DNA of 64,000 nucleotides from Mycocentrospora acerina (taxonomy: Eukaryota; Ascomycota; Dothideomycetes; Pleosporales), in the NCBI GenBank assembly GCA_022701365.1, contig JAKUHH010000184.1:248001-312000 (forward strand). The letters run 5' to 3'. This document shows, one piece after another, positions 11,783 to 22,171 of the stretch; position 1 is the first letter of the stretch; each line of letters starts with the position of its first letter. The position numbers were made by a program, and so were the translations under genes. Below the pieces are notes generated by a model. That model did no database searches, was not told the DNA's origin, and was given only the letters and a program-made list of their open reading frames with translations.

Positions 11783-12493
11783 ATGCCATCAACAAACCCC
11801 TTTGCCGCGCTCGCAGAACCCAGCAGCAACATCTTCTTTCACTCGGGCAGCTTTCCGCTCGAGAACAGCAAGAAGCACGACATTGAGGTTCTGACATCAC
11901 AAAGCAAGGACATGATTGGAAACGAAGAAGTTGAAGTTGAAGTTGAAGTTGAAGTTGAAGTTGAAGTTGAAGTTGAAGTTGAAGTTGAAGTTAAAGAAGA
12001 CGACGACAAAGAAACAAAAGAATGGACAACCGTCATCAGAAGCTCCTGCAAACCTCCCAAGCCCAAGGAGAACTCCAAGACGAACCAGGAGGATAAATCG
12101 ATGGCAACGACATCCACGCCCCCATTCACGGCTTCTTCGTCTTCGTTTTCGTCTTCAACTTCAACATCAACACCCCAATTCACACCTACGCAAATCCTCG
12201 CTTCCCTCGGAACAATCATGCCCGGTGATGAGAACACTGCGGACAAAGTCGATTTCTCTTCGGAGGAAGATCAATCATCTATCTCTGTCTTTGAACTTGA
12301 TGTCTTGAAAAAGAAGCGGAGGAAGACTGGCCGTGGTAAGAAGGGTGGGAGGCGCGTTAATAAGATAGTTCAGAGTAGGCGGTTTGATGGGGATAGGATG
12401 GATATTTTGCATTTTGGTTTGTTGATGTGGATTCTTGCTGTTTTGGGGATGGGGCTTGGTGCTTCGATTGTGGGTCTAGTGGTTGCTAGCTAG
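11783..12493 (+). CDS. Predicted tail-anchored membrane protein with Val-Glu repeat
   Basis: This is a single-exon frame of 236 aa with a good start context (ACCATGCC). Residues 1-48 are polar. They are followed by eleven Glu-Val pairs encoded by GAAGTT copies, then an Asp/Lys-rich stretch. Next come a Ser/Thr-rich linker, a strongly basic block (KKKRRKTGRGKKGGRR, about residues 173-188) and a C-terminal hydrophobic helix of about 22 residues ending at the stop. That order suggests a tail-anchored protein with its N-terminus in the cytosol, but no family is recognised. Alternating Val-Glu could form an amphipathic beta strand, one face charged. The repeat number is likely to vary between strains. 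Codon use and the hydrophobic tail argue for a real gene, but expression is unproven. Confidence 0.6.
   Translation: MPSTNPFAALAEPSSNIFFHSGSFPLENSKKHDIEVLTSQSKDMIGNEEVEVEVEVEVEVEVEVEVEVEVKEDDDKETKEWTTVIRSSCKPPKPKENSKTNQEDKSMATTSTPPFTASSSSFSSSTSTSTPQFTPTQILASLGTIMPGDENTADKVDFSSEEDQSSISVFELDVLKKKRRKTGRGKKGGRRVNKIVQSRRFDGDRMDILHFGLLMWILAVLGMGLGASIVGLVVAS
11927..11992 (+). repeat. Hexanucleotide microsatellite (GAAGTT)x11
   Basis: Eleven perfect copies of GAAGTT lie inside the 11783-12493 gene and encode Glu-Val pairs. Because the unit is six bases, gain or loss of copies keeps the frame. Confidence 0.95.
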
Positions 12494-12833
12494 GGGTTGA
12501 GGAGTTGGAGAGTGTGTAAGGGTCTGGGTGGGGCGTTAATGATTGGTAGAACGGAGATTTTGGGGTTGTATTCTTCACGCGACGACTACCTAGATCGAGG
12601 ATGAATGTAATAGTGGTACATGAAGGATACAGCGTAAATGGCTTTGGTTCGGAGAATTTGCATTTAATCATGTACAAGTCAATTCTTCGCGCACACTATT
12701 GAGTGCTTGACATCTTTTCTTCACCTCTCCTCCCCCCAATAATGGTATATCATGCTGCGTTATCATTTGCGAAATTCCCATCTGTGTCGCAATGACCACT
12801 CGCCTCGCCTTTCATCGTCACGACTCATTCCAT
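12494..12833. other. Convergent intergenic region
   Basis: The region lies between the stop codons of two convergent genes. No coding features are seen. It presumably holds both 3' UTRs. Confidence 0.6.
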
Positions 12834-13666
12834 CTACAACAAGCCCCACGCCAAAGCTCCCGCAAGTAGTCCAGTTCCCACAAACGGCTTCAACGCCACA
12901 CCAGCCGCCGAACTTGCCGCTGCTGTACCGCTCCTTGTTGCACTTGGTGAACTGCTGACTGCACTAGAGTTAACGTTTCCGATAGCTGAAGCTCCAACGC
13001 CGGTATCATTTCGGCACTGGTCGTCAGCAAGAAGTGTTGCGTTGGCAGAAAAGCGAACATCTGCGCACTAAACAGGCGTTAGCATAGTTTTTTTCTGATC
13101 GGAATGCAAAAAGAGAAAACTTGAGCAACAAAATTAAAAAAAAAGTCCAAACTCACGTTGTATAACGCACTTCCCGAGTGTCCCAATTGAACGACCTGCA
13201 CAGTCGCCTCCAGTCCCTCCAAACGCTTGTCATCCAGCCCCGAATATCCAGCCAGCCTAACACCCGCCTCAAGATTTCCGCGCCCAGCTTCCTTCAGGCA
13301 GAACACTCCTGCACCAGTCTGGTTGAATCCATCTACAAGAGTGATATTAAAGCCTGTGACATTTGTGCCGAGAGCAAGGTTGATGAAAGTGAGAGCGGAC
13401 GTGTGACTGCCGTTGATCTTCACAGAGCCGCTAGTGAGTGGCCAGAGAGTGCGGTTATTGATATCAAGGGTTTCGTTGACGCCGCCGCCTGAGAAGAGAC
13501 AGTTAGTAGTGCGTGACTAAGGGAGAGGGGGAGCTCTACAAGGGAATGTGTATTGGCTGGCAGGACTTTTGAATGAGTCACCGCGCCAAGTAGGCGCAAG
13601 GAGACGATAATGCGCTGTTGCGCTGCCAACGAGGGCGAGGGTTGTGAGGAAGTTGTTGAAGAGCAT
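12834..13666 (-). CDS. Secreted BIM1-like copper-binding protein (X325/LPMO-like fold), probably GPI-anchored
   Basis: Exons on the minus strand are 13666..13540, 13488..13157 and 13067..12834 (230 aa). All splice sites keep frame and have GTAGAG or GTGAGT donors. A signal peptide (MLFNNFLTTLALVGSATA) leaves a mature protein starting His-Tyr-Arg, the copper-brace histidine expected for this family. The core has several N-glycosylation sequons and paired Cys residues (TFPC, FCLKEAG, YNCADV, DQC). The block VVQLGHSGSALYN is typical of BIM1-like proteins. The end is Ser/Ala-rich, then a short hydrophobic tail, which fits a GPI signal. In Cryptococcus, Bim1 helps copper uptake at the cell surface. 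The X325 proteins share the LPMO fold but lack oxidative polysaccharide activity. A role in copper handling at the wall or membrane is inferred. Confidence 0.85.
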
Positions 13667-14436
13667 TTTGATTCGTTGGAATCCAATTACGAAGTAGGGG
13701 AAGATTGATGCGATCTTGGTTGACTTGGCACAGTTGGAGATCTTCTTGGAAAGACAGACGGTCTCACAATCGGACCTACCACTCTTTATACCTCTTCTCC
13801 CCACCTCCTTCGCTCCTTCCCGTTTTCTCTTCAGTGTGTGACCTGGTCCAACGCACTCGAGCCTCTCAGCGCAAGTGCACCTCGCTTCCCACTGCCATGG
13901 AGGCGGAAAGTATCTCGAAAGCGCCAATGAAGTTCCCCAGATCTCGCAATAAAGTGTTGTGGCGTTCAGGCCCTGCATGTTGGTTCCTGCCGTGCGCGAG
14001 GGAAATGTGCTCAGTGAGCAAGTTTATGTCTTGGCGACTACCCTAATCTGGCGGAAGAGAGGAAGAACAAAGAGGAAAAGGCGGCATGCATGTTGAGAGC
14101 CGGTGAGATGGGGACATCTAGATGGAATGCATGAATCAAGACAATAGTATGGGGACAATGTTAGAGCGTGTTGGGTGGTATTGTGTCAAGTTGAACGTGA
14201 GGTTGACGGTTCGAGGAAGCGCCACAGCTTGGCGACTAGTGACTTTTGGGAGGAATGCATGAAGACGAGAAGAGACAGAAGCGAATGCGGAAGAGAAAAA
14301 AAGTCTTTGGATTGCGAACTTGTTGAAACCCGTGACCTCAAAGATACAAACGCCATGACCCATCCATGCATATCCATGCAGTCGCCCAAGCCGAACCCAA
14401 ACGCCTCTCATGATGCTACGCCGCAACTAAACTGAA
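13667..14436. other. Intergenic region upstream of the BIM1-like gene
   Basis: No coding feature is supported. It should hold the promoter of the minus-strand BIM1-like gene and the 3' UTR of the next minus-strand gene. The small frames here overlap one another on both strands and look random. I saw no clear copper-response element. Confidence 0.5.
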
Positions 14437-16227
14437 TCAAAACATGCTGCTCTTCTTCTTCTTCAATTTTTCCGCACTTGTCTCGCTCTGACTCCTCAAG
14501 CCCCAGAAACTTTTCTTTTCCTTGACTTTTGCCTTGAAACCCTGTCCATTTCCATTTGCATTTCCACCTCCAAAGAACGAACTAGCGCTCGCAACTGGCC
14601 TATGACCCCCAGGCGCCGAAAAATACGGACCCTGCGGTAACGGTGCAGGTGAAGGTCTCTGCGGTTGCTGAAACGATACATGTGGTGCGGAATACCTGTG
14701 CTGCGGCTGCGCTGGCCTTAACAAATTAGTTTGATCGCCAAACTGTTTCCTCAGCCTCTCAGTCTCCTTATCAACTTCCGCCTGCCTCCTTTTCTTTTCC
14801 TTTTCCGCCCTCTCCCTTTCTTTCTCTTTTTGTTTCCGCTCCTGTTCCAAAAATTGCATCGTCTTTCGCTCAGAGTCTGCTTCTTGCTTTCGTCGCGATT
14901 TCGCGGATGCTGCTGCTTGACGCTTCTCTTCGCTTTCGACTTGGGCTTTCAAACGAGCAGTTTCAGCATCGATTTCCCATTGTGTTCGAGGGTCTGGGCG
15001 GGGAGGCTGTTGTGGCTGGGCTTGAGGTGGAGGGGATTGATGTTGGGGGCGCGATTGTAACTGTGTAGGGTGTTGTTGAGGCCGGGGCTGAGGGGGGTTT
15101 TGCTGAATTCGTGACTGCTGGGATCGTAGTGGTTGTGTTGGGTGAGCTTGTGGATACTGATGTGGCCTTTGTGGTTGTGCAGGACGTGACGACTGGGCTT
15201 GGGTTTGCAGTGGTGGAAGCGAGGCGCGTTTCGCAGCGAGCGGAGTAGTATGGGAGGGCTGACCGATCTGGGCGTTCTCTGCTGGGCCTCTAGCAGGCTG
15301 CAGAGGCACCTTCTCTTGCGGGTACTGAGACGGACCAGTGTATGGTGGTGGTGGTGGAGGCTGCGGTGTCATGACAGGGGGCGTGATATTCGACCCTTCT
15401 ATCGGCGACGAAGTCTTCCTCGTCAGCAAGCTGCCGCTCAGCTTCCTCGACACAGGCTCGATGATATGGAACTGCTCCTTGGGGTCGCTGAAGAACAGAT
15501 CCCTAATAACGGCCGCCCCAATCAACAGAACAACCTCCAAGCCCTTGTAGTCCTCTAGCTCAACGCGGTACAGATTCGACTCCATAACCGTCATCTCCTT
15601 CAGCCCAGAGAACAGCGCAACGGCAATATCTGGCTCCTTGCTCTTCTTGGCCTTCTTGCCCATCAGGTCCGTCGACTTGCCCGTCATGTAACACGTCATA
15701 TCCTTGCCCAGCCTGCCCTCCTTGCGCCATGCAAAGTTGACCCGCGGCGTGTTCACATCTCTCCCTGGATCATTCTGCGTGCGGTCGAGCGTCGAAGCAC
15801 TCGGTGTGCGGAACGTCACCTGCGGCAGGCTAAACTCCCAGCTCACAGTCCCGCTCCACTTTGTCGACTGCTGCTTGACAATGACCTGCGTGTCCGGGTT
15901 GTAGAGCTGGATGGCGAATTCGGTGGGATATATTGGCTGCGGGGGCGGCGGGACTCCACCGTTCTTGCGAATCTCGTCCTGTGAAAGCGTTGGATGCGAC
16001 CAGCCAGGCTTCGCGAGCACCTCGCCATAGAGAATGTCGGGGCTGTGCGAGTCGTACAGGGCTACGGCATACGTGTTTTTCGCAGCGTTGGACGCCGGAT
16101 CGACATGGTGCAGCAAATAGGTCGCGTCGGGGTCGGAGCCGTGTTGCGTGAACAAGTAATTCTCGTGATGCTTGACCTTGTTGGCCGAGGGCTTGAGGAA
16201 GAAGGTTGGGTAGCTCTCATCCAGCAT
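14437..16227 (-). CDS. Coiled-coil protein with possible LURP-one/tubby-like N-terminal domain
   Basis: An intronless frame of 596 aa starting at MLDESYP. Residues 1 to about 255 form an ordered domain of beta-rich segments. Its best conserved-looking stretch is Lys/Glu-Pro-Asp-Ile-Ala-Val-Ala-Leu-Phe, followed by RVELEDYKGLEVVLLIGAAVIRDLFF. That pattern (membrane-binding barrel plus a terminal hydrophobic helix) resembles LURP-one/tubby-like proteins, but the match is by eye and weak. Residues about 270-420 are Pro/Gln-rich. Residues about 420-510 are a Glu/Lys/Arg coiled coil, then a short Pro-rich part and a Lys-rich end (KLKKKKSSMF). There is no signal peptide or clear membrane segment. 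The function is unknown, and similar uncharacterised proteins are expected across filamentous ascomycetes. Confidence 0.8.
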   Translation of the reverse strand: MLDESYPTFFLKPSANKVKHHENYLFTQHGSDPDATYLLHHVDPASNAAKNTYAVALYDSHSPDILYGEVLAKPGWSHPTLSQDEIRKNGGVPPPPQPIYPTEFAIQLYNPDTQVIVKQQSTKWSGTVSWEFSLPQVTFRTPSASTLDRTQNDPGRDVNTPRVNFAWRKEGRLGKDMTCYMTGKSTDLMGKKAKKSKEPDIAVALFSGLKEMTVMESNLYRVELEDYKGLEVVLLIGAAVIRDLFFSDPKEQFHIIEPVSRKLSGSLLTRKTSSPIEGSNITPPVMTPQPPPPPPYTGPSQYPQEKVPLQPARGPAENAQIGQPSHTTPLAAKRASLPPLQTQAQSSRPAQPQRPHQYPQAHPTQPLRSQQSRIQQNPPQPRPQQHPTQLQSRPQHQSPPPQAQPQQPPRPDPRTQWEIDAETARLKAQVESEEKRQAAASAKSRRKQEADSERKTMQFLEQERKQKEKERERAEKEKKRRQAEVDKETERLRKQFGDQTNLLRPAQPQHRYSAPHVSFQQPQRPSPAPLPQGPYFSAPGGHRPVASASSFFGGGNANGNGQGFKAKVKEKKSFWGLRSQSETSAEKLKKKKSSMF

Positions 16228-17390
16228 CTTGGGGCGCTGCGGGCATCTACCAAGAGACGACTACTGCAGAGTGTGTGTTCTGGAAGGCAAGAAGCAAAGC
16301 GATCGTCTAGAGCGAACGTCTTAGCAGCAACGGCAGCAAGGGTTATGATATGTCGTTGCGGACAATCGTACGCGTCCCGGGCGCATGCCAGGAGGCTGAG
16401 AGGCATATCCCTGCCCCCCCGTTCTTCGTTCTTAATGACGCTCGATCGGCAGGAGCTAAGCGAGCGACGTCTATTCTTGGATCAGCCCTGCAACCACAAG
16501 CTCCCATCTTGCACCTCCTCGCTCCCTTGACCGGCCCTGTACACCCTTCCTTTGACTGACCAGCAAACCACCCCGTCCGCACCAACTAGCTCTCCACAAG
16601 CAATCCCCCATCCCCAGCGTGTCTCATACACACAAGTTTGCGCTATGCACTACGACCCACGGCCCGTTTCACAACTGCTGCACAGCCTCACCGCAGACTG
16701 ACCGCAGACCCCTCAGTGACGCCTAGCAGCTTCACTGCTCCAGACAAGGCAGATTGTCCCATTGCCTCGCTTGCGGTGATAATGCAGGACCCCCTCCGTG
16801 CCTCCCCCCGCCGTCCTAAGAGAAGAGTTTTCTGACTGCGTACGCGTACGCGTATTTGTCTGCTTACCTATCAAGTTCCATGGCACGTCGCAAGCTTCTC
16901 TGCTTTCGAGGAGACTCGCACAGCCAATTGCTTTGGCAAGACACGGTTGGGATCAGCAGTCTCAGTGCCCGGATGCTATCAGGTTTGTATCGTGGAACGT
17001 CGAAGATTAGCATCTGCATGTTGAAACTGAGTTGGCATGCATCCACCATGTGTGAGGCGAGAACAGAAACGCCTAGTTGAGCCATCTACAGTTCAAGATG
17101 TTGTTTCCCCGCAGTGTCGTGCTTGTCTTGGTGTTGTTCAATCGGGTCCCATTTCGATACGTAGACCCCAAGAACTCAATCTGACTGAATCGTATCATGC
17201 AACAAGCAACTTTCTACATAATCAGGATAACACTTATTTTCCAGTCCAATCAAGACGCCGTCATATCTAAGAATTACAAATCAAAAGAAAACCCACTCAA
17301 AACACTTGACAAACACACCTCCAAGCAAGATCATCCAGGCAATTCCCCCTCACACTCTAACCCCGCTCCAATCAGCGGTAATCCTCTCAC
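16228..17390. other. Intergenic region
   Basis: It holds the promoter of the minus-strand gene ending at 16227 and the 3' end of the minus-strand transporter at 17391. A short palindromic tract, TGCGTACGCGTACGCGTA, lies near 16840. No gene is supported. Confidence 0.5.
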
Positions 17391-19462
17391 TTACACAACC
17401 CCCTCACCCTTGCCAATCGGATCCTCACACTCCACCTGTGGCGTCACACATACACTAGCCGGCATACTAGCCACCGGCGTAACTGATACACTCTTCGGCG
17501 GTTTGAGTCCATACACCGTATTCAGATCCTTGCGCATCTTATACTCCTTCTCCCACCATGTAGCCAGAAAACCCACCGCAGCCAAGACCGCAAAGACGAC
17601 CCACACCCATCTCAATGCCTGTGTGAACGCGTACACAATCTCTGCTTTTGCCTCCGGACCAAATTTCTTGATAAATATCGCAGACGCGCGTTGATATGCT
17701 TGTCCACTCTCAAGCTGTGCGCGGGCAGCAGGTGAGGAGATTGAGGGCAAAAGCTGGGCAAAGCGGATGTTGAATACCGCGCCTGGGATTGCAACGCCGA
17801 AGAGGGAGCCAGTGCCGCGCAAAAACGCCCATGAGCCTGAGCTAGCTGCTGTTGTGGACTCGGAGAGTTTGACCTGTACGGCTGGTAGCATAGTGGAGAT
17901 GACGATGCCGGAGCCGGATGCAACGACGAGCTGGAAAATCAGCCAGGCTTCGATTGGAGTCCTGGGACCGAGCATGCCGCAGAGTCCGTAGCCGATCGTC
18001 ATAGCGGCGAAACCGATAATGTGTATGGGCTTATATTTGCCCCAGTATGTGAGTAGAGGTCCACCGATGGCGGCGAGTACGACAATGACTAGAGTGGTGG
18101 GCATAACCTCAAGGCCAGAGCGTGTGGGTGATGACCCTTTGACTGCCTGGAAGAATGGCGGGAGGTAGAACTGAAAGCCGTACGTGACAAATCCGTGAAT
18201 GGTTGTGAGTGCGAATGCGATGTTTGTAGTGCGGTTCGAGAATACTTGTGGTGGCATAATGGGATGTTTGCAACGGGGTGAGCGTTCCCAGAAGACGAAT
18301 CCAACGAGACCTATGAGACCGAAAACAAGCGGTGCAACAACTGCAGGATGAGACCATGGGTTCGGTGCGCCACCAGTGCTGAGTGCTACGAGCACCATAA
18401 GGATAGACACGGTCAAGATACTAGAGCCAACGTAGTCCACCTTCTTCAACTCACACAAAAGCTTCACGTCACGGGCCTTGATGCCACCGCCGACATTCAA
18501 AAAGCCCCAGATGACAGCTATGGCAATAGCACAAACCGGAATGTTGACGAGGAAGCACCATCGCCAGCCATGCTCAGCGAACACACCACCAAGCAGAGGA
18601 CCAAGCGTAGTTCCAACCGCAAACGCAACATGCTTGATGGCGAGATACGGTCCCCTCTTTCGCAACGGCACAATATCACAGAGAATCATCTCAGCGAACA
18701 GATCAATGCCGCCGGTACCCAGGCCCTGGACGATCCTGCCAAAGATCAACACGGCGCCAGACTGCGCACCGCCACAAATAGCACTTCCAACACCAAAGAC
18801 TGCAACAGCCAGGATCATCGGATACTTTCTCCCCCACATATCCCCCAACTGGCTGTACAAGGGTTGGAAAATGGTGCTTGCGAGTAGGAATGCGGTAGCA
18901 ACCCACGAGAACTTGGTGCCGAGATCAAGCGCGTCGGAAATGGTTGGCAGAGCACTGTGGCAATTTTAGCAAGTTGAGTCTCTTTCTCCAGTTTCTTCTC
19001 TTCTTACGTGTTTGTGACGCTGCCCTCCAGAGCTGAGAGTAAAAGCGGGATGCATATCGCGGTAAAAGAGCGCCAGAAGCCCTCTCCTCGCGTCCATTTT
19101 TGTGCTGGGATCTGCAACGGAAGAGAATGTGGTAAGGTTGGGTGACTGAGGCAGTGTACTCGCGCCTTTTTACTCGGATCTTGTGATCTTCGTGGCTGTT
19201 TCTCGTCCAGCTCCAGCTCGTGTGAGACGAGGGTGTCTTTCTGCTCGACTGAGGCGCGCGGCAAGGTTGTCGGAGTGGAGTCATCTGATAGTGTTGACGC
19301 TGCATCCAGGCTCGCTTTTTTGTTCAGTTCACTCTCGGGACTATGTGTGGGAATACTTGAAGCCTGTGAAATTGCAGGAGACCGCACTGTTGTTTCTGGG
19401 TGTAGGCCTATGTTCAGATCGACGTGCGGTACTAAATGCGACGGACTTCTGGTAAAAGACAT
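17391..19462 (-). CDS. MFS drug:H+ antiporter, DHA2 family (14 TM)
   Basis: Exons on the minus strand are 19462..19160, 19111..19008 and 18954..17391 (656 aa). About 110 polar N-terminal residues come before TM1 (FWRSFTAICIPLLLSALEGSVTNT). Motif A is present as QLGDMWGRK and motif C as GTTLGPLLGGVFAEHGWRWCF, both typical of DHA2 exporters. Intron 1 is only 48 nt, in phase 0 and open, so an unspliced reading would add 16 residues. Intron 2 splits the Thr codon at the end of TM1. DHA2 proteins sit in the plasma or vacuolar membrane and export drugs, toxins or metabolites by proton antiport. No biosynthetic genes lie beside it, so its substrate cannot be guessed. The first exon start has 940 nt of non-coding DNA upstream. 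Confidence 0.88.
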
Positions 19463-20401
19463 GTTTGGTCAAAAGAGTGCAGCACAAGAGAATGGAGTGG
19501 TAGGAATGAAGAGAAGATAATAATAAACAAAGCAAAAAAATATTGCGGAAAACGCTACAGGATCATGAAAACCCTTCCATTTGTTGGTTGAACTGAGGTT
19601 CGAAAACCTGAAAAAAATGTGTGTGACCAATAAATTCATCGATTGATAATGACAATCTAGGTCAGAATGTGTAGTGAATAGGCGGATCGCAACGAATTAT
19701 ATTAATTGTTTCCTATCGGAACGAAATAAAACTAGGTTGCGCTCCACTAATTCTGATGGTACTGATGTGTAACCATGGCTCGAATGTGTCAAGAATGATA
19801 CAGCCTGTCGAGTGGCTTCCGACTGATTAGAAGCAATAAATCGAAGCTTCCTAGATCTGGAGACACCTTGGTATTGGTACGTTGCCATGCTGTCGCGGTT
19901 CTGATCGCACCACCACAGCCTAGAACACGACGTGAAGCTGAAATTTTTCCCACCAACGGTGTGTTTATCCACTGAATGCCTGGATTGTTTCCTGATTATT
20001 AGGCCGCAGCGCATCCATAAAACGACGTCTGCTCACCCTGTTGTCCCTGTGCGTACCCGAGACCAACGGATGAAGTCGCTTCTGTAGATGGCGTGTGCTG
20101 GACACTATCGCGAGTGTGATCGAGTGATGGAGGAATGTCCCTCGTAGAGAACTGTGAATGTAGAAACCCACCCGCCGCTCCAGTTAAGAGTGTATCCCCC
20201 TTCAACCAGCGAGTGGCATTCACCGGCCGGTTCTATTTCGAGCGGCGCTGGTTTCAGGGTATCATGCTGAAATCAAACCCTCAATCCTTGAAAGTCTAGT
20301 TCCAAAATGCAAATAGTTGCAAACCACACTCAATCTTGGCCTAACCACTTCTCTCTCTGTCTTTCCATCTCTTCATCTTCCTCTCTATTAAAACCATCCC
20401 T
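19463..20401. other. Intergenic region upstream of the DHA2 transporter
   Basis: It probably contains the transporter promoter and the 3' UTR of the F-box gene. The small frames here have no family features. I see no repeats. Confidence 0.5.
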
Positions 20402-20869
20402 CTACTCCCTCTCCGGATCCACCAAGCAAAACCCGTCAAACCGCATTACCCCTACCCGTGGAAGCGTCCGCAACAACAAGCTCGCGATAGGTAGCGCATC
20501 AATCCCATCCCTCACTTGCCTAAACCACTCCTCCTTGTCCCCCTTGCCCACCCATTTCTCTACCATGCATCTCACCACACTCTCCAACTCCCTGCTCTCA
20601 GGCCACGGCACAAGATTACCCCCATACGCCCTGCGCACGGAGAATGCCCTCACCACATCTCGGTGCTTGGGCGACGTCCACAGCAAGAATGCCAGGGGCC
20701 GGAGATACTGAAAGTCGGTGTTGGTGAGGGCGATGGAGGTGTAGAGGTGGGGGGTGGAGATACGGTTGAGGTCTTTGGAGACGAGGGTCAGAGCGTGAAT
20801 CGCAGGGCGGCTGTTAGTGAAGAGAACGATTCGATCGAGGAGTTCTTCGGGGAGAGTGGAGAGAGACAT
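20402..20869 (-). CDS. Short F-box protein
   Basis: A single-exon frame of 155 aa. An F-box is visible at residues about 2-46 (LSTLPEELLDRIVLF, then ALTLVSKDLNRISTPHLYTSI), the pattern that binds Skp1 in SCF ubiquitin ligases. The rest is too short to form leucine-rich repeats or a WD40 propeller. Many fungal F-box proteins of this type continue for 300 or more residues. The frame stops at TAG 20404..20402 with no obvious donor just before it. It may be a truncated paralog or a genuinely short member. Target recognition is unknown. Confidence 0.65.
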   Translation of the reverse strand: MSLSTLPEELLDRIVLFTNSRPAIHALTLVSKDLNRISTPHLYTSIALTNTDFQYLRPLAFLLWTSPKHRDVVRAFSVRRAYGGNLVPWPESRELESVVRCMVEKWVGKGDKEEWFRQVRDGIDALPIASLLLRTLPRVGVMRFDGFCLVDPERE

Positions 20870-21571
20870 GGCTGATCGGTCTGGGGAAAGAAGTGGGGTG
20901 GTGTGGGGGTGGGGATTTTGGAGTCTGGGGAAGAGGAATTATCGAAGATTAATCGTTTTCTCTTTGTGATTGCGCGAAGAGGAGCTTGAGGAGAGAAGCA
21001 GTAGTTTAACGTTCACTGCGTATGTAGAGAAGAGAAGAGGGAAGGATGAAGTAAGGCCATGGTGTCTCGACTCCCTACAAGGGTGCCTCGTGGCATCAGG
21101 TGGTGTGCTTGGTCTAGGCTGCGCCTGTTGCGTGATAGACTTCGGTGGGATTCCGCGGAGAGAAGACGGAATCACACGTATTGGACGGAGATTCAATGCC
21201 GTCGCTGCATCTATTTTGTTGAAGTGCCGCGCCAAGTCAGGGGTTCACAATGAATGTCCGGCGTCGGGCGCTAATACCCCGCCCCCGCATCCCACCCACG
21301 GAGCATAAGACGGAAGAGAATCCTAAAAATCGATAGTTCCGGTCTGACAGTTGCGATAAGAAAGACAATTTGGCGTTGCCATTAGCTGAGAGCTCAGCAA
21401 TGTAGGGTAGAACAGGGATCTAAAGTGTTGAAGGAGGTAAGGGCGTACAACTTTTCACTAAGTCTATTTGCCTATGTAAGGGATCTACGCGAGGACGCCA
21501 ACTACTCGAAACACGCGCAGCTGCGTAGAACCGAGTCTCAGTCTACTAATTCTAACACATATCTTTTATGC
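20870..21571. other. Intergenic region between F-box and SET genes
   Basis: Both neighbours are on the minus strand, so the region holds the F-box promoter and the SET-gene 3' UTR. No supported coding frame is seen. Confidence 0.5.
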
Positions 21572-22171
21572 TCACGACCCATTTTTCCCGTCTGCCGCCT
21601 TCTCGTCCAACATCTCCTTGATGTGCGCACTCAACCAATATTGTCTGAGCACACTCTTATCCATATCCCTCGCGCCTGCAATCCTGCCCTTGCACCCCTT
21701 AGTTTTGCACAAGCAGTCAAATGGCTGCGCCATGTACCACTCGGTACTTGGGTAGAAAAATGTCAACTCATCCCCTTCCTTCAGCCCCTCCGCACGCTCT
21801 GGGTTGACCCTGACCTCCCACCTCTCCATGTCGAAGACCAGTGTCGGTGTGCATGAATGATTGATATAAACCAGATCGCAGTTTAGCTCAATGTGCAGGT
21901 CGCGGCCTGCTTGTACGGATGAGTACGCACATGTTGCCGGTGTGGGCTGCGATATGCGAGCAAAGACAGCTCCGGCAGGAAGAGTGACAAGAGAGACTGA
22001 ACGGCTAGCGAAGGAGCCGGGGAGGTGTTCCACACGGAGGAGGCGCGCGAGGTCAGGTTTTACCCAGGCAGGGATTTGGTTGTCGAGTGTTGAGGGCGTA
22101 GTGACAGTTTCGCTAGAGGCTAGTTTCCCATTCGTGGGCGGTGCGACGGGGGAGACAGCGGATGGAGACAT
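21572..22171 (-). CDS. Small SET-domain protein (putative methyltransferase)
   Basis: A single-exon frame of 199 aa starting at ATG 22171. The frame extends three codons upstream only through a TTG. The SET hallmark NHSCTPTLVFD lies near residues 106-116, followed by GDELTFFYPSTEW, the position where GEELTxxY usually sits. A Cys-rich end (FDCLCKTKGCKGRIAGA) resembles a post-SET motif. No pre-SET, MYND or chromodomain is present. This matches the short SET proteins common in ascomycetes, whose substrates are unknown. A protein-lysine methyltransferase activity is inferred from the motifs only. Confidence 0.8.
   Translation of the reverse strand: MSPSAVSPVAPPTNGKLASSETVTTPSTLDNQIPAWVKPDLARLLRVEHLPGSFASRSVSLVTLPAGAVFARISQPTPATCAYSSVQAGRDLHIELNCDLVYINHSCTPTLVFDMERWEVRVNPERAEGLKEGDELTFFYPSTEWYMAQPFDCLCKTKGCKGRIAGARDMDKSVLRQYWLSAHIKEMLDEKAADGKNGS

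Noticed and set aside
11839..12308. Frames rich in Ser-Thr or Lys-Leu repeats over the GAAGTT tract
   Set aside because: They are other-frame readings of the same hexanucleotide. Only the Glu-Val frame has a good start and a membrane tail.
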